The position numbers and the translations under genes are program-made. A stretch of 64,000 nt of DNA, taken from assembly GCF_024679245.1 (NCBI RefSeq), contig NC_090177.1:22084950-22148949 (forward strand), in the 5' to 3' direction. Below, one piece after another: positions 1-13,400 of this stretch (position 1 is the first letter of the stretch; every line of letters starts with the position of its first letter). Source of the stretch: Pseudorasbora parva. Lineage: Eukaryota; Chordata; Actinopteri; Cypriniformes; Gobionidae. The notes under the pieces are model-generated. The model worked only from the letters and a program-made list of their open reading frames with translations, was not told where the DNA came from and made no database searches.

Positions 1-1286
1 GAGTTTAGGTATAGGGATGCAGAGCCAGTGGTTATTTATGTTTATGTCAAGTTTACGAGGAGAGGTGACGTGCGCTCTTTTTGGCTCCTTAAAGGCCACT
101 TGTGCTGCAGCATTCTGGATCAGTTGCAGAGGTTTGACAGTGCATGCTGGAAAGCCTGCCGAGAGACCATTACAATATTCCAGTCTGGATAGAGCAAGAG
201 TATATAGCATATAGTATATAGTATATAAGAGGAGTTATATAGCATGCTCTGATGGGAAGGACCTGATCTTCCAAATATTATATAAGGCAAATCTGCAGGA
301 CCAGGCAGTTCTAGTAATGTGGTCTGTGAAGTTTAACTGATCATCGATCAATCACAACGTCAAGGTTCCTGGATGGTTGTGATTGACAAACCTAGCTGAA
401 TGGAGAAGTTGTGATGAAGTGTTGGGTTGGCTGAGACCACAAGCAGTTCTGTGCGAGCAGCTATACTGTTTGATCATCTGGCTAGAATGAGAGGTGTCAT
501 CAGCGTAGCAGTGATAGGAAAAACGATGTTTCTGAATGACAGATCCTAATGATGACATGTAGATGGAGAAGAGAAGTGGTCCAAGCACTGAGCCCTGAGG
601 TACCCCAGTAGCTAGATGTTGCAACTTAGAGACCTCATCCCCTCAAGGACACCCTGAAGGACCTACCTGAGAGGTAAGACTTGAACCATTAAAATGCAGT
701 TCCTGAGATGCCCTTCCTCATGAGGGTTGATAGGAAGATCTGGTAGTTAACTTTGTCAAAAGCAGCAGAAAGATCCAGCAAGATGAGTGTTGAGGATTTG
801 GAAGCTGCTTTTGCCAGTCTCAGAGCTTCAATAACCGAGAGCAGGGCAGTCTCAGCTGAGTGGCCACTTTTGTTGTTCTGTGTAAGAAAGGTATACTTGG
901 TTGAACACGACTCATTCAAGTGTTGCAATGAATGGAAGAATGTATACTGGTTTGTATTTTGCTGAGTTTAGAGTGGGTTTCTTGCAGTGGGGTTATCAGA
1001 GCCTGCTTAAATGCAGTGGGAAAGGTACCCGTGTGAACGAAGAGAGGTGTTGATTATGTGAGTGACTAGTAGCACTGTTAGTGTCAAGTGATGAGAGCTG
1101 ATTAGGGGAAAGAAGTTTGGGTGAGACCAAAGAGGATAGGCGGGACAGTGAGTGTGAGCGTAGGTTTTGCCGAAAGGTGACCTGTGGAGGATTGTGGGTT
1201 GTATCATGAGCCAGGCTGAGGTTAAGAATTAGGAGAAGTGATCTGAGGTGTGCCGTGGAGTAACCAGTATGGTCAGTGGAGAAGTA
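1..1286 (-). mobile_element. L2-like LINE, reverse transcriptase part (decayed, runs off the left edge)
   Basis: Minus-strand reading from about 1300 down to 350 gives reverse-transcriptase blocks typical of the L2/CR1 LINE group: a GHSAETALL-like block, LILLDLSAAFD (RT motif with the first catalytic Asp) near 790, [13 protein letters not shown] near 600 and YADDT near 510, the catalytic YxDD box. The reading frame changes between blocks and contains stops, so this is a dead copy. Its endonuclease part lies at 3916-4330, on the far side of an inserted element. The 3' end lies beyond the left edge. Confidence 0.8.
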
Positions 1287-3913
1287 CACAGCAAAAAACA
1301 TGTTGGGAGATTTATCACCACGGGTGTTAAAATTATCACTTTCCGGGTGAACATACAGGTCCGTCTTTGCTAGTGTTAAAACAACACTGACGAAAGTGTT
1401 CGTTATACAAACACTGTGTTAGTGTTTCTTTTTAGTCACTCAAGGTGTTGAGAAATGTATTACTCATAAGTGTACATTTAACACTTTATGGTGATTAATC
1501 TCACACACCCAGTGTATTTAATGTTGATTTAATGTAAATACTTAAATACTAAAATGGCACTGTGAATGAAATTTAAAACAATTTATATATATTATTTTAT
1601 TTTTTCCCCAAAAAAATCAAGTGACTACAAATTTATTTGAATATTTATTGAAATTGGAATATATCAATTCCATTACATTTATGTATTTGGCAGACACTTT
1701 TATCCAATGCGACTTACACTGCATTCAATACCATTTTTAATAAATAAAAAAAAAACATTTTTGTCAGTTCTTGCTTTCGCCGGGAATCGCTACAGTAAGC
1801 CATTGTAGTCACACATACAATTGAATAAAACAATTTCTTGTTATACTCCAATGCTATAACATCTTACCATGATAAATCTCTACTGCGTTTCAAACAAGAT
1901 TAAACAAAGAAACATTCCTCAAGTAATGTTTTAATTGAAAATACAAAAATTCAACATTGTATATATTAAATCAACCTTAATGTTAAAAAACTGTCTGGTT
2001 TGTAATTCATTCTGATAAAAAATACTATTCCTTTATAAATTAATACATTTACATTTGGCAGATGATTTTATCCAAAGGATGATGATTTTACACTTACATT
2101 GTATTCAATGTACGCATTTTTACATTTTGTCAGTTCTTGCTTTCCCAATTCATCGATCCCACGATCTTGGCGTTGATAGCGCTCCTCAAAATGATCCAAA
2201 CACATAGTATCGTTCCTGTTAAAGAGACACATTTGGTTAAAACAAACACATTAAAAAAATCTAAGATATAAAGTTTCAAACATCTTCAATCAACAAGCAG
2301 AGATACTTACATAGCCTGTCTTCCTTTCAGGATCGTTTAGGTTTGTAGAGTAAAAATGCCAAGGGCATACATAGATTGTGGCCTTAAGTGGTTTCCTTCT
2401 GCAATAATAAACAATATTCCATGAAACAAAAATCCTCCAAAGCAGAAAGCAAACTAAAAGACTCAAAATAATCAGGTCACTTTGTGTTTTACTTCAGGTT
2501 ATCTTTATACCACCACATAGCAAGAAAATGTTATATTCAAAACATAAGCACTACTGTTACAGATTTACAATGCTACAACTAGAAAAGGCTAGAACTAAGT
2601 TGTACAGAAAAAATCGCGCATGGAAGGGCACTAATGCATGTCTGCTCAACTAATACAAAATAAGACGAAAAATGTCAAATAGTATGAGTGTGCAATGTCG
2701 TGGAATGTATACGCCAAAACTCATTTCGGCGTGCATATGATACGCACTTTATGGCGTATATATGACACGCTCTCTTGGGTAGGTTTAGGGTAGTGGGGTG
2801 GGGGGTTCGTATGTATAATACGCCATAAATTGCGTATCATATGCACGCAAAAAACAGCGTATCATATGCACGCCAAAATGAGTTTTGGCGTATACATTCC
2901 ACGACATTGCACACTCGTACTCGATCTTGAGTTTCTATATATTGACTGAAGCAGTTCATGAAGAAAAGCGTGTCCTACGATGTTTTCGACATTTTGGAGC
3001 GCTGTACAGAATGGTCGGTGTATGTTATCAAAGTACAACGAGAAGATTGCTAGAACACACAGAGCATTTCACTCGCAAAATGTTGCAGGCCGATCAGTAT
3101 GCGCAGCGCCGACAATGATAGACCGTGCTATCCGTGGGTTCTCGGCTAGGGATCGAGCCCCGGCGTCACACAAGAAAAAAAAAAATAAGAGCAATTAATT
3201 CATTCGATTAACGTCTGCTTTCTCATTTGAATGACATTTCAAAACACCAGAATTAACTCGTAGTTACGGGGTGAAAGATATAAACGGTCTTATAAAGGTT
3301 GGAAGCCCTAAAGATACTTAACGTTATGCCAAATGAGAAATAACTATCCAAGTCCAGTGAGTTAAAAAATGACACATAATGTTAATGCTGCTACATTATT
3401 ACAAAATTAATACAACGAAATTAAGTCACTTACGTAAATCTCGTCCTCCATTAACGAATTTAGTGTGTTAGTGGGGGTTATTCAGTTATGTTAAACTGAA
3501 TGGCGGATCAAAAGCGCGCTAAATTTAAACTGAGGTAAAAAAAAAAAAAAAAAAAACGCTAAGAGTTAAGTCATCCACATCGGCTACGTTACTCATTATA
3601 CAAGCTCATTAATAAATCACAAGTTGATAAGATAATAATATTATACTATACCTTGTCCTTGTAACCGTTGTGTGTGCAGGGAAATCCATAAAGATGGAGA
3701 GACCGAAGGATGAGGTGGGAAATTTAAAATGCTCTGCACATGCGCAGATGTTGATTGTTAACACCCAAAGGAAACACTGTGCTTTATCACCCAAAGGAAA
3801 CACTGTGCTTTAACACTAAACAAGTGATAAAGCATATAATATTTGTAAATTAACACCAGATTTTATCACTAGATGTCCAACACCAGGTTTTTATCCCTCA
3901 GTAATTTGCTGTG
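1287..3913. mobile_element. 2.6-kb TA-flanked non-autonomous DNA element inserted in the LINE
   Basis: The ends are inverted CACAGCAAA/TTTGCTGTG, each bordered by TA (1285-1286 and 3914-3915), a TA target duplication. Subterminal stretches near both ends are rich in short direct and inverted GTGTTAA-type motifs associated with 'tttatcac'. LINE sequence resumes on both sides, which proves insertion. No transposase-like reading frame was found inside. Two copies of a widespread fish repeat motif (TTTATCCAA near 1700 and 2068) and a fold-back element (2681-2920) lie within it. Confidence 0.65.
2681..2920. repeat. Fold-back MITE, 240 bp
   Basis: The two ends are near-perfect inverted repeats: AGTATGAGTGTGCAATGTCG at 2681 pairs with its reverse complement ending at 2920, with one visible difference. 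Inner copies of GGCGTATA and ATGCACGCC motifs extend the arms. The centre carries a GGTAGGTTTAGGG core also seen at 13805, a recurring fish-repeat core. No coding content. Confidence 0.75.
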
Positions 3914-3915
3914 TA

Positions 3916-4330
3916 GCATGTGTAAATAAGGTTGCAGTAGACACTTGCTTGAGTTAAAATTCCCCAGCCTGAGGTTTTAGGTGGATGTTAAAGTCTCCAA
4001 GTACTACCAGAGGAGTATTACTATCCCCGGGTAAGGATAAGAGTAACTCCTCCAAAAACTTACCTTCCTGACCTGGGGGACTATAAACTACAAAATATGT
4101 TTTAATAGGGCTGGTGATAGCAATTGCATGTGATTCAAAGGAGCTTTTGTCACACAGAGATGGTAAATGATTACATTTCCACTGGTGATGAACAGACCCT
4201 CACCCCTCCCAGTCGGGCGAGGGGTGTGTGTAAAAGTGGAATTAGTGGAGAGGGCTGCAGGTGTGGCAGTGTTATCTGGTCTGACCCTGGTCTCAGTCAG
4301 GGCCATGAGGTTGAGACCTGAATTACTAGT
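3916..4330 (-). mobile_element. L2-like LINE, endonuclease part (same copy as 1-1286)
   Basis: The minus strand from 4306 reads ALTETRVRPDNTATPAAL followed by a GRGEGLF-like block. This is the ALTETW...D.TATPAAL signature of the APE endonuclease of L2-type LINEs. It is in the right order and orientation to be the upstream half of the RT fragment at 1-1286, the two having been separated by the element at 1287-3913. Frames are broken. Confidence 0.7.
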
Positions 4331-5060
4331 AATAGATGTAATGTAGTTTGCTTTGTTTATAGCAGACTATAGCAATTACAGAGACCAACAGGAAAATAAA
4401 ATAATGTACTAGAGGGCATAGGCAAATTGATTACAACAAATTGACTAAATATTTTTTCTGGGGACCATTGCATTATAAGGGGTCTTGAGATTGCTGAAAC
4501 CTTAAAGTATTGAACAGTTGAAGTCATCTTCAGAAAAAGGCTCATAATTTTCTTATTACCTCTCAAATCGACACCAGCAATAACTGGATTGCCTTTTCAC
4601 TTGTATGCCATGAAAAAGGAAGGCCATGCCTTTGAGTGATTTTAATTAGCTGATGTTATATGATTAATTTATTCATAAGGAATCTGATTAGGAGAGTTAA
4701 TCAGAAAACAAAAAAAGATGGTGGAAGTTGTTCAGAAGATCCTGTGGAGTCCAAGATGTGCAATTAAACTGATGAAGCACATTAGCGTGATTTAAGAGTT
4801 CACTCAGATGTTCAGGACATAAAGGCACACATATTTGCTGTGCCTTGTTCTCCAATTATAATTCATCACTGACATCTCAGTGTGTCATCAGCAAGATTAG
4901 CAAATCTCCAAACACAACACAAAACCCTGAACACACCAAAACAGATGATCCTCACAATCTTCTCCCTGCTAACCTGTTTAGCGACTATGTGAGGCATAGA
5001 TAATAAAAAAAAGTAACATTAAAGTCTCACACACACACACACACACGCACACGCACACGC

Positions 5061-5149
<89 letters not shown>

Positions 5150-7015
5150 GGTGTGTTTTACTATTTTAATTAAATAAAAACAATGCAAAAAAAGCTCCCC
5201 ACTGTTATCTTGTGCCATTATTGTGATTTTAGAGGTGGAATCGACCTCTACATTTTCCTCTTCAATGGTAATAATATGTTATATAGTTTTTCCATGCTGT
5301 GAAGGAGTTGAGAAATAGAGCTGGTGTGAATGGGCAGGAAAGTCTATGGTAATAGTAAATGGCTAAATGCAGAATGGAAATTTATGTGCCCACAAAAAGT
5401 CAGACACACATGTGTAACCTCAGAGAGGGTCAGAATAACACATGTTGACATGGTGCAATTAGTGTAAATCTTTACTATTTTCACATAGAAAGTTCACTTA
5501 AATCAAGTATTATTGTGTGTCAAAAGAACCGCATAATGGAGACATAGTATGTGCAGAGTGCATGTGCATTGATTTACCACGAGGTGTCAGACTTTCATCA
5601 AGCTGAACTATAATTTCCTTTAGCGTTGAGCTGACACCCTAGGATATGTTACTGACGTGTGACTGTGACGCTGACGTAAGTGAGAGATTTTTTAGTTAAA
5701 TTAATTTATATTTTCATTGTTTAATATAACTTTAAAACAGGCTTCTACTTTCTTAAAAAAATCCGGGTTCTCTACTCGCAGGGCCGTTAAAAAGGGAGCA
5801 GAGTTTATGCAAGAACATGACTTGAGGTGATGTCACTAAAAAACTATTTGAACAATGTTTGCTTACTGGATTACAGGTTGACAAGAGACACCGAGAGTGA
5901 AAATAATTTCTTTTTGAAGCCACAAGTTCAGACATGTGTCCTGCATGCTATGAAACGTCAGAAGGAAGAGCATTTTCTTTTATGATAGGTTAACAAACTG
6001 AATTAAAAATGACCAAAACACATTGAGATTCTTGTTTTGTTAAATAAATTAAGTGAGATGTGAATAGTATAAAATACATAATAGTTAAATAATTTTTTTA
6101 AATGAATTTAGTCAGTTTGTTGTTAAACACCAATGATTCGCATGCTGTCAAAACTGACATGTTCAAACCAGAGTTAGTAATTAATTAAAATGTAGCTTGT
6201 TTGCCAATGTTGTGTTGTCTAAATCTGATTCACATTTATTGCAGTGCTGTATTTATTAGGCTATCAATTATGTCTGTCTTGCATAAATTGAAGAAGAGTA
6301 AATGTAATAATAGAAATATGAAAATAAAAAGATACACTTGTGGTATATCACATATTACTGCTGTGATGAATTAAGAAATAATGTATAAATAATTAGTCAT
6401 GGAAGTGGAATTATGTTCAGGTAATTCTCAGCTCTAACACTGAAATTGTGTGCCTTTGATGGAGACGGTACCCTCCATCTGCTCAAGATGTATTGCAAAT
6501 ATATTGATACATAGCATGCAACTTTACCTTTGTGCCACTGGAGGGCAGCAAAAAACAATAAGTAACTACACTTATGAACTACATAAACTTCTATTCTTTT
6601 CTGAGCCATGTGACTCGCAATTAGTACCATTTCAGTTATCGTTTGACAGGCTATTAGATTGTATTTTTTTTTTTTTTTTATCATTGATGGCTACATATTT
6701 AACTGTGCATGCTAATTTACCCTATTTCTATTCTCATATCAAATTCATTTTTCAAAAACTAATAATTTCATTAAACTGTTAAATGTGATCTTTTGCATTT
6801 AATATTATTTGATCATACTTTATAGTACATATAATGTTGCAATGCCTAAATTCACCTGTAGGATTTAAAATTATTTTTTTAACTATTTTTTTAAATTTAT
6901 TTACGTTGGCTAAATTGTGTAGAATTTTAATATGAGCCATTATTCATAATAAGAAAATAATCATCGGCTTATTGCTATCGGGCAGAATATTAATACCGAT
7001 GTCCCTAATGTAACA
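4331..7015. other. Intergenic DNA upstream of fam131c, no gene seen
   Basis: Apart from the CA repeat at 5029-5146, I see no exon chains, conserved motifs or clear transposon ends. The open frames present (for example 6450-6782) are AT-rich, lack protein-like composition and match no family I recognise. Composition is ordinary AT-rich fish intergenic DNA. Confidence 0.5.
5029..5146. repeat. (CA)n microsatellite
   Basis: About 118 bp of CA dinucleotides, with a few CG interruptions (CACG) in the first 40 bases and then pure. Cysteine/valine-repeat frames across it are artefacts. Confidence 0.98.
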
Positions 7016-7434
7016 TCAATAAAGGGTAATCATTTCAGTATGCTGATGGTGTGAAAGTTGGGTCTGAGAGAAAATGAGAGCAGAAGGGGGAGGAGAAGAG
7101 GTGAGGATGGGAGGGACTGAGTGCACACAGTCAGTGTGCTTTTTCCCTCCACTTCTCCCTCTCTTTTCCCTCTCCTCACTTCCATCCCCACTTGACAAAC
7201 AGTGTTTCACTTTACCGGATGGACTCCAAGTCCCTTTTTTCCTCCTCCTGGACAAATCTTTTTCCTTCCCTCATTTCTCTACCTCTATCATCCAGTTGGC
7301 TCGCTCTGGCTGTTATACATCCCCTTCTTCCAAACACGCACTCATCTCTCTCTCTCTCTCACTGTTGCTAATTTCCCCCCTGTCGCCCCACTCTCTGTCA
7401 GCATGGTGAACAGATAACTGCTAAGCCGTTGAAC

Positions 7435-10400
7435 ATGGGCTCCTGCCTCTGCAAAGGTCACCAAGGTCAGTCTCTTCGATTATATCTGAGTTTGTCTGTC
7501 TCTGTCTGTCCTGTGTCAATCAGCCTACCTGTTGGTCCATCCAATTATCACTCGTATCTGTTTATCCACCTGTCTGCTTATCTGCACCATAGGGAGCATT
7601 TTATATAATGCATTAATGTAATGCGCACATACAGTTAAATGACGAAACTAAGTGAAGTGTATGAATAAATGTTTTTTATTGTGTGCAGGTATCATGGAAC
7701 AGTTCTTTGCTCAGCAGAAAGCGTTTGCTGCTAAAATACTGATGCTTGCGTAGGCTACTAATTAAATACCACGCGGCTCGTTGGAATTCTTGATTCTGAT
7801 TGGTCAATAGCGTCAATTCGGCGTCGTCTATGGCAGCTGTGTATGCTCAGACTGCTCCTCCCTCGAAATCGGGTCTCCATCAATCAACTGTCGTAATAGT
7901 TCATATCATAGTTTATACTAAGTAAGTATACACACAAACATACATTTAAAACATGTATCAATTTAAAGTTTAGGCTATACCATTTCTTACTACTGCTTAT
8001 TTCTTACGCCACCGGCACTACTTTCATGGAGGCTACAACCGTTTCAAACGCAGTTTGCTCCATGTTGTGTTCATTTACCATTCGAAGTTAAAATACCCTC
8101 AGAGAACTTACTTAGGTAATAATATTATTGTTACAGTGTTGTCACTATTCCGTTTATTTTATACATTGCATTTGTAATAGACAATTTTCTTTGCGTTACC
8201 TTTAAGATACTGTAGGTACATGTAAGATTGTAACGTTAACATTATTCATAACATTACGTTAACATTATCAAATCAGTAGCCTATTTCACGTTCCCTTATT
8301 TATTTGATGAGTAGCTATTATGTCTATTAAACTCTTTGAAAATTAATATTTTATGATAACATTAGGTGTCATTTTGTACACACTTGCATAATTACTATAC
8401 AAATTAATAAAATAATTCTCAAATCAATATTTCATGTCCATGTAACATTATTTTGATTTGGTGAGCTGTGTAGCTATGTTATCGCTTACACGATGACTGT
8501 CTTTCTAGACTGAGGGATTTATTTTAAGTTATTTGGCACAAAATGTGCATGCCACCTTTAGATAACACAGCCAATGAAGCTTCCTCAGAGCACCAGAGGT
8601 AAATTATTCTGCCCTTATTTGTATCATCTCATCTGAATAAGACAAATGTATCAAGGAAAGGCAGGCTGCGAGGCAGTTCAATTCGGGTACACAGGTGTAG
8701 TGCCACAGTATTTACAAATGGAGTCTAAGGTAAGAGGTGACATTTTATCCTCAAGGTGTCCTCTAAGGGAATTGCACAAATGAAGTGTATAATTTGTAAA
8801 TTCCAGGGAGCGAAGGGTTGTGTTTGTTTGTCTGAGCCCTGTGGGGGATAGAAGGTCCAGAGCTCCATACCTAAGGCGGAGCATGGCGTGCGAAAGGCCA
8901 GGGTCAAAACTGATGTATAATTCATATGTGAGATGGATGGAGTTTCACCGTGATGAATGGGAGGTGGGTTTTAGAGGGGGAGACACACACAACATGTGAC
9001 ATTGTAAAGGTCACACATTGTCATTTGATTCCTGTTAGCAAATAACATGCATGCGGGTGCCTAAAGCTCCACAGGTCTGAGATTAGTAGTCCTCTTTGAG
9101 GTCTAACCTCAATGAGATGCGGCCAGTGATGGAAAATTTGCTCTGAGCGTTGGGGATCCCCAGGGAGGTGTTGTCAAGACAATCTCTTGTTGCCATGGAA
9201 ACATGAGTGCAACAGGAGTGAGTCCCGTCCATCCACTTTAGATAAAGCTTGATGAACAGAGCCACATGCACAGACACTGTTGAAAAGATAAATAAACAGT
9301 TATTTACAATTAACAGCAGTATATTTTGTCCCTCTAGAGCTTCAAAGTGGCCAGCAACACCCCATGGAAGAGCTTCACTCGTACACTGAAGGACAGCCAA
9401 TCTTCAAGGTGTGTTTTCTCACAAAAATCAAGTTAAAATCCAAGTTGTTTAGAATTTGTATATAAAAATCGATACATTTCAATGATACATGGGAGTTCTT
9501 TCACACTTTGAATGTGTAAAGATCTGATAGAAGTGCCATGTTAGGTGTAATTAGCACCTGTGATTCACTGCAAATGTGATATTCTGAAAGGTTTTATTTA
9601 GTATGGTAGGCTGTCATATGTGTTTCCCATTTTTTTTAATGTTATTCAGGGTAACAATCAGTCCTACAATGGCAGCTTGTCAGATAAAAGGAGCAACAGC
9701 GGGTATGACATCGGGGAATTGGCTACATCTTCCCTGCTGGGTGAGGAGCAAAGAGCGCATGTTAGACACTGTCACACCGTGTGTTGTTTTTTTAGGGTTT
9801 TGCTATCGTTCAGAATCATTCATCTGAATCAGAAGAGCAGTCGACCTTTACAGAAGCTTGCTAATGTAATTTCCTTCTGCCTGCATATCTCTCATTTATG
9901 AACAGCCTCTCTCTCCTTCTCTCTTCTTCTCTAGTGCCTCTTTTGCCACCTGTTTTCTTTCCTGTCTGTTTTTTTGCTTCTCCAGGCCCACTCTATAAAG
10001 GAAGTTAATTACAGAGACTAATAATGTGTTATGGGTTTTAAGCTTTTCCAAAGAACATTTTTGATCATTTCAGTCAAATTATAAATGCAATCACCAGCCG
10101 ATGAATATGTATAATGAGTAAAAAGAACCACAAATCTCAGATCGAGATGAAAAAGAAAATAGCTAGAAATGAACTGCTTGTGGAAAAAATGCTATTAGAA
10201 AGATTAATTTATAAAACACGTCATGGGAACCGCAAATCATTGCTATACCAAGTAATAAGTTGTAAGGACTTGCATAATTATGCACTCAGTTTGCCTGTGT
10301 AGAAATGATTCTTTCCATCAGTAACTTTGGTACAAAAAATACAGCCTGAAAGGAGCAAATTCACAAAATAAATGCCTTTATGAGTATCCAAGTAAAAAAC

Positions 10401-13400
10401 ACAGTCAGTTATGGCTTCAGTAAACAGAGAAAGAACGCATGTGGATCATAATATTAAATTTGTGCATTAGAAAATGTTAATTAGCATCACATCATAAAAA
10501 TTGTAACGTGAGCTATTATATTTTCTATACATTTTTATGAGATTTGCAATTTTTTATTTAGCTCTTTTACCAAATATTGGGGCATGTCTAAATATATTTT
10601 AAAACATATTTATAATTTTGTCATTTATATTAAATGTCACTATAAACAATAAATAGATAATAAATAAATAAATCAATAAGGCTAAAAATGAACACACAAA
10701 CACTTTGCCAGAATTGGTAAAATGATTGAAAATGAACCTATATCACCCAGTAAGGGGGGGATCTAGTTTGTGACCATATGTTGGTTTGTAGTTAATAATG
10801 AAATTATATTTTTCATAAACTAAAGATAAATATTTGTTTGAATATATAAAAACGTCTCAGGTTACGTATGTAACCCTCGTTCCCTGAAGAAGGGAACGGA
10901 GACGTACGTCCCGTCGCCAGGTGCTGTGCTTCCGCTAGGAGCCCAGTCACTAAGTCGGCTCCTCAGCAGAAAAAAGCATTGATCTGCCATTCCACTTCCT
11001 TATTTATACCCGCACTGCGGGGCGGAGCATGGAATGTGTGGATCACAATCACATGCCAATCTCTGATTGGCTCGTTTTTATACACTCGAAGTGGATAGGT
11101 CTCTGAGTTCAGATCCCAATTCGTTGGTTCAGTTCTGACGTACGTCGAACGTGACCGACTGAAAGGGAACCTTTTTTCTTACAATAACTGGGTAAAGCTT
11201 TTTTTTACTACATAAAAGTGAAACCCAATTCAGCAGATTGTGTCAAAAATATGACATTGTTTCATGATCTTAATTATTAGAAACAATTGCACATGTCAAG
11301 ACCCTGAGATGCTGAAGGGCAAAATCCCCAATTTAAGGGGAAGGATACTGTTTAAATCATGCCTCTTTTTTTTTACTGGGCTAGTTTTATGTTAGATAAT
11401 TGTTTATCTTGATATAAAAAAACAGAAAATAGGATAGTTGTGCCTTTTTTCTTCCTCTTCTTCTTCTTTTTTTTTTTTTTTAGGTCATAGTAGGCCTCTA
11501 GTCTCTGCTTTCAGACACTAATCCTAAAAAGCTGTTCAGTTTTTGATGACTTGGAGATAATAAGTTCCTCACCTTTTCCCCCTTCGTTAGCATTACTTCT
11601 TCCCCTATCTTTCCCTATCTTATGTTTTTCTTTTAATATTGATTTGCATTCATGCTAATCCCTCGGATCTATTTAGGACTGCTGGCCACTATTAAAGACC
11701 ACATCACTAAGCCCACAGCGATGGCCCAAGGCCGAGTTGCCCACCTGATTGAGTGGAAGAGCTGGGGAGGGGAGGCGACGTCTAGAGGGGATTGGTGTGG
11801 CTGGACTAAAGATGGTGGAGGATGGGGAGGTGTTGGAGCCACACTGCAGGAGGACGAGCAGCTCTACTCCCACCTCACTGATGAAATCAAAGAAGCACGT
11901 TTTGCTGCAGGTGAAACCACTTATATTTAACATGTAGCTACAAAGTTTATCTAACCTCAAGTATAAAACTTTAGCCTGCATAAAAGTATAAATACAATAA
12001 TACATTGTTTATGTTATCTAATGTACCTCTCGAGTTCAGAATGATGGACAGAGGCAGTTTTTTCCATCCTTTCTATCTGTATTGACAGTTTAACTTGTAT
12101 GTCTCTTGGTGACATGTTGACGTCAGAACTATAGCAACCAAGATATACCGGATATTGTCTGAACAAACAGATCAGATTTCATCACTTGCAAAATGACAGT
12201 GTCATTAGCATTGCCTTGACATTGTCTTGGTGACTTTGGTACAGCAAACACTGCTGATATTTTCTTCACAAATGTAAAAATGTAATGAATACTCTGAAGG
12301 GTTTCTTTTTGTACAAACAGACAGGGGTAAAATACTGCATTATAATACTTAATCGCCTATAATATTTATTTAAAAGTTGAATGCTTTATCTTCATAGGAT
12401 ATGAGACAGGAACATAGAGTAGGTAGTTTCTTATTTTTTCTGGTACTCTGTGTATCTGTGACCTTTTATCTCTTTTTGCCTGTCTCAGGTGTGGCGGAGC
12501 AGTTTGCTCTGGCTGAGGCAGCGATGAATGCCTGGTCCACACAGGACATTGAAAATCAAGCCACAGCGGGCACAATCCCATTACAAGGTAATACCACTGT
12601 CATTATCCCCAAAATCAAAACTGCAGCAATACCAAATAGATGTGACCAGGGCTCAAAATGAATGCTATTGTTAGTAAATACTATTTACCAGTTAGCTAGT
12701 GACTGCAAAACAATGCATGGTTTACATCAGATTATAACAATGATCTGTATCAAATCATGCCAATGTTAGAGACATGAAGATTCAAATCTGTCAAACTACA
12801 TACAAAGAAAACATCTGATGTAACTCAGGCATCTTCTAAAAAGGTGACTTCAATTAAAAATTTGATAAAAAAATCAGCAACGTGTGAAATAAAATACCAA
12901 AATAATAATAATCATTAAGTACAAATAACATTTTCCAGATTTAGACTCTTCTCATATATGATGCTGTGAGGGACACACTATGAACAGCAGCTAGATAATT
13001 TCATTATAATAAGGAATAATGAATATTATTTGAATAAAAATTATGCAAAATACAGATTTATGGTTTGTTTTAACTTCCTTGCTAGTCAAAGAAAAGCTTT
13101 TACTGACACCAGTCCCAGAAAACAATCGATCTCAGAATATGTTGACCCTTGACATCATTGTGTGGTGAAACGCCGCCTCAAGCCAGCCCACCGACTCGTG
13201 GAGCTAAACTGATCCCGCTACCGAGCAATGAACATGCCCGTTCCAGCTCACGTGCGTAAAACATTGCACGTTTGTGCTTCATTTCACCGCAAAACCGTTT
13301 GTAAACAAGATATAGGTCAAGATGGATTTCCAGACAGAATGAAATTAAAACAATTTTTTATTTTCTTTTTTACATTTTTAAATTAAAATTTTTAATTGTG

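Noticed and set aside
5027..5218. Val/Cys-repeat frame
   Set aside because: Translation of a CA microsatellite; the same applies to frames at 54432-54691, 58118-58396 and the Tyr/Ile frames at 27195-27538.
6450..6782. 110-codon plus-strand frame in intergenic DNA
   Set aside because: AT-rich, no homology recognised, no splice or promoter context.
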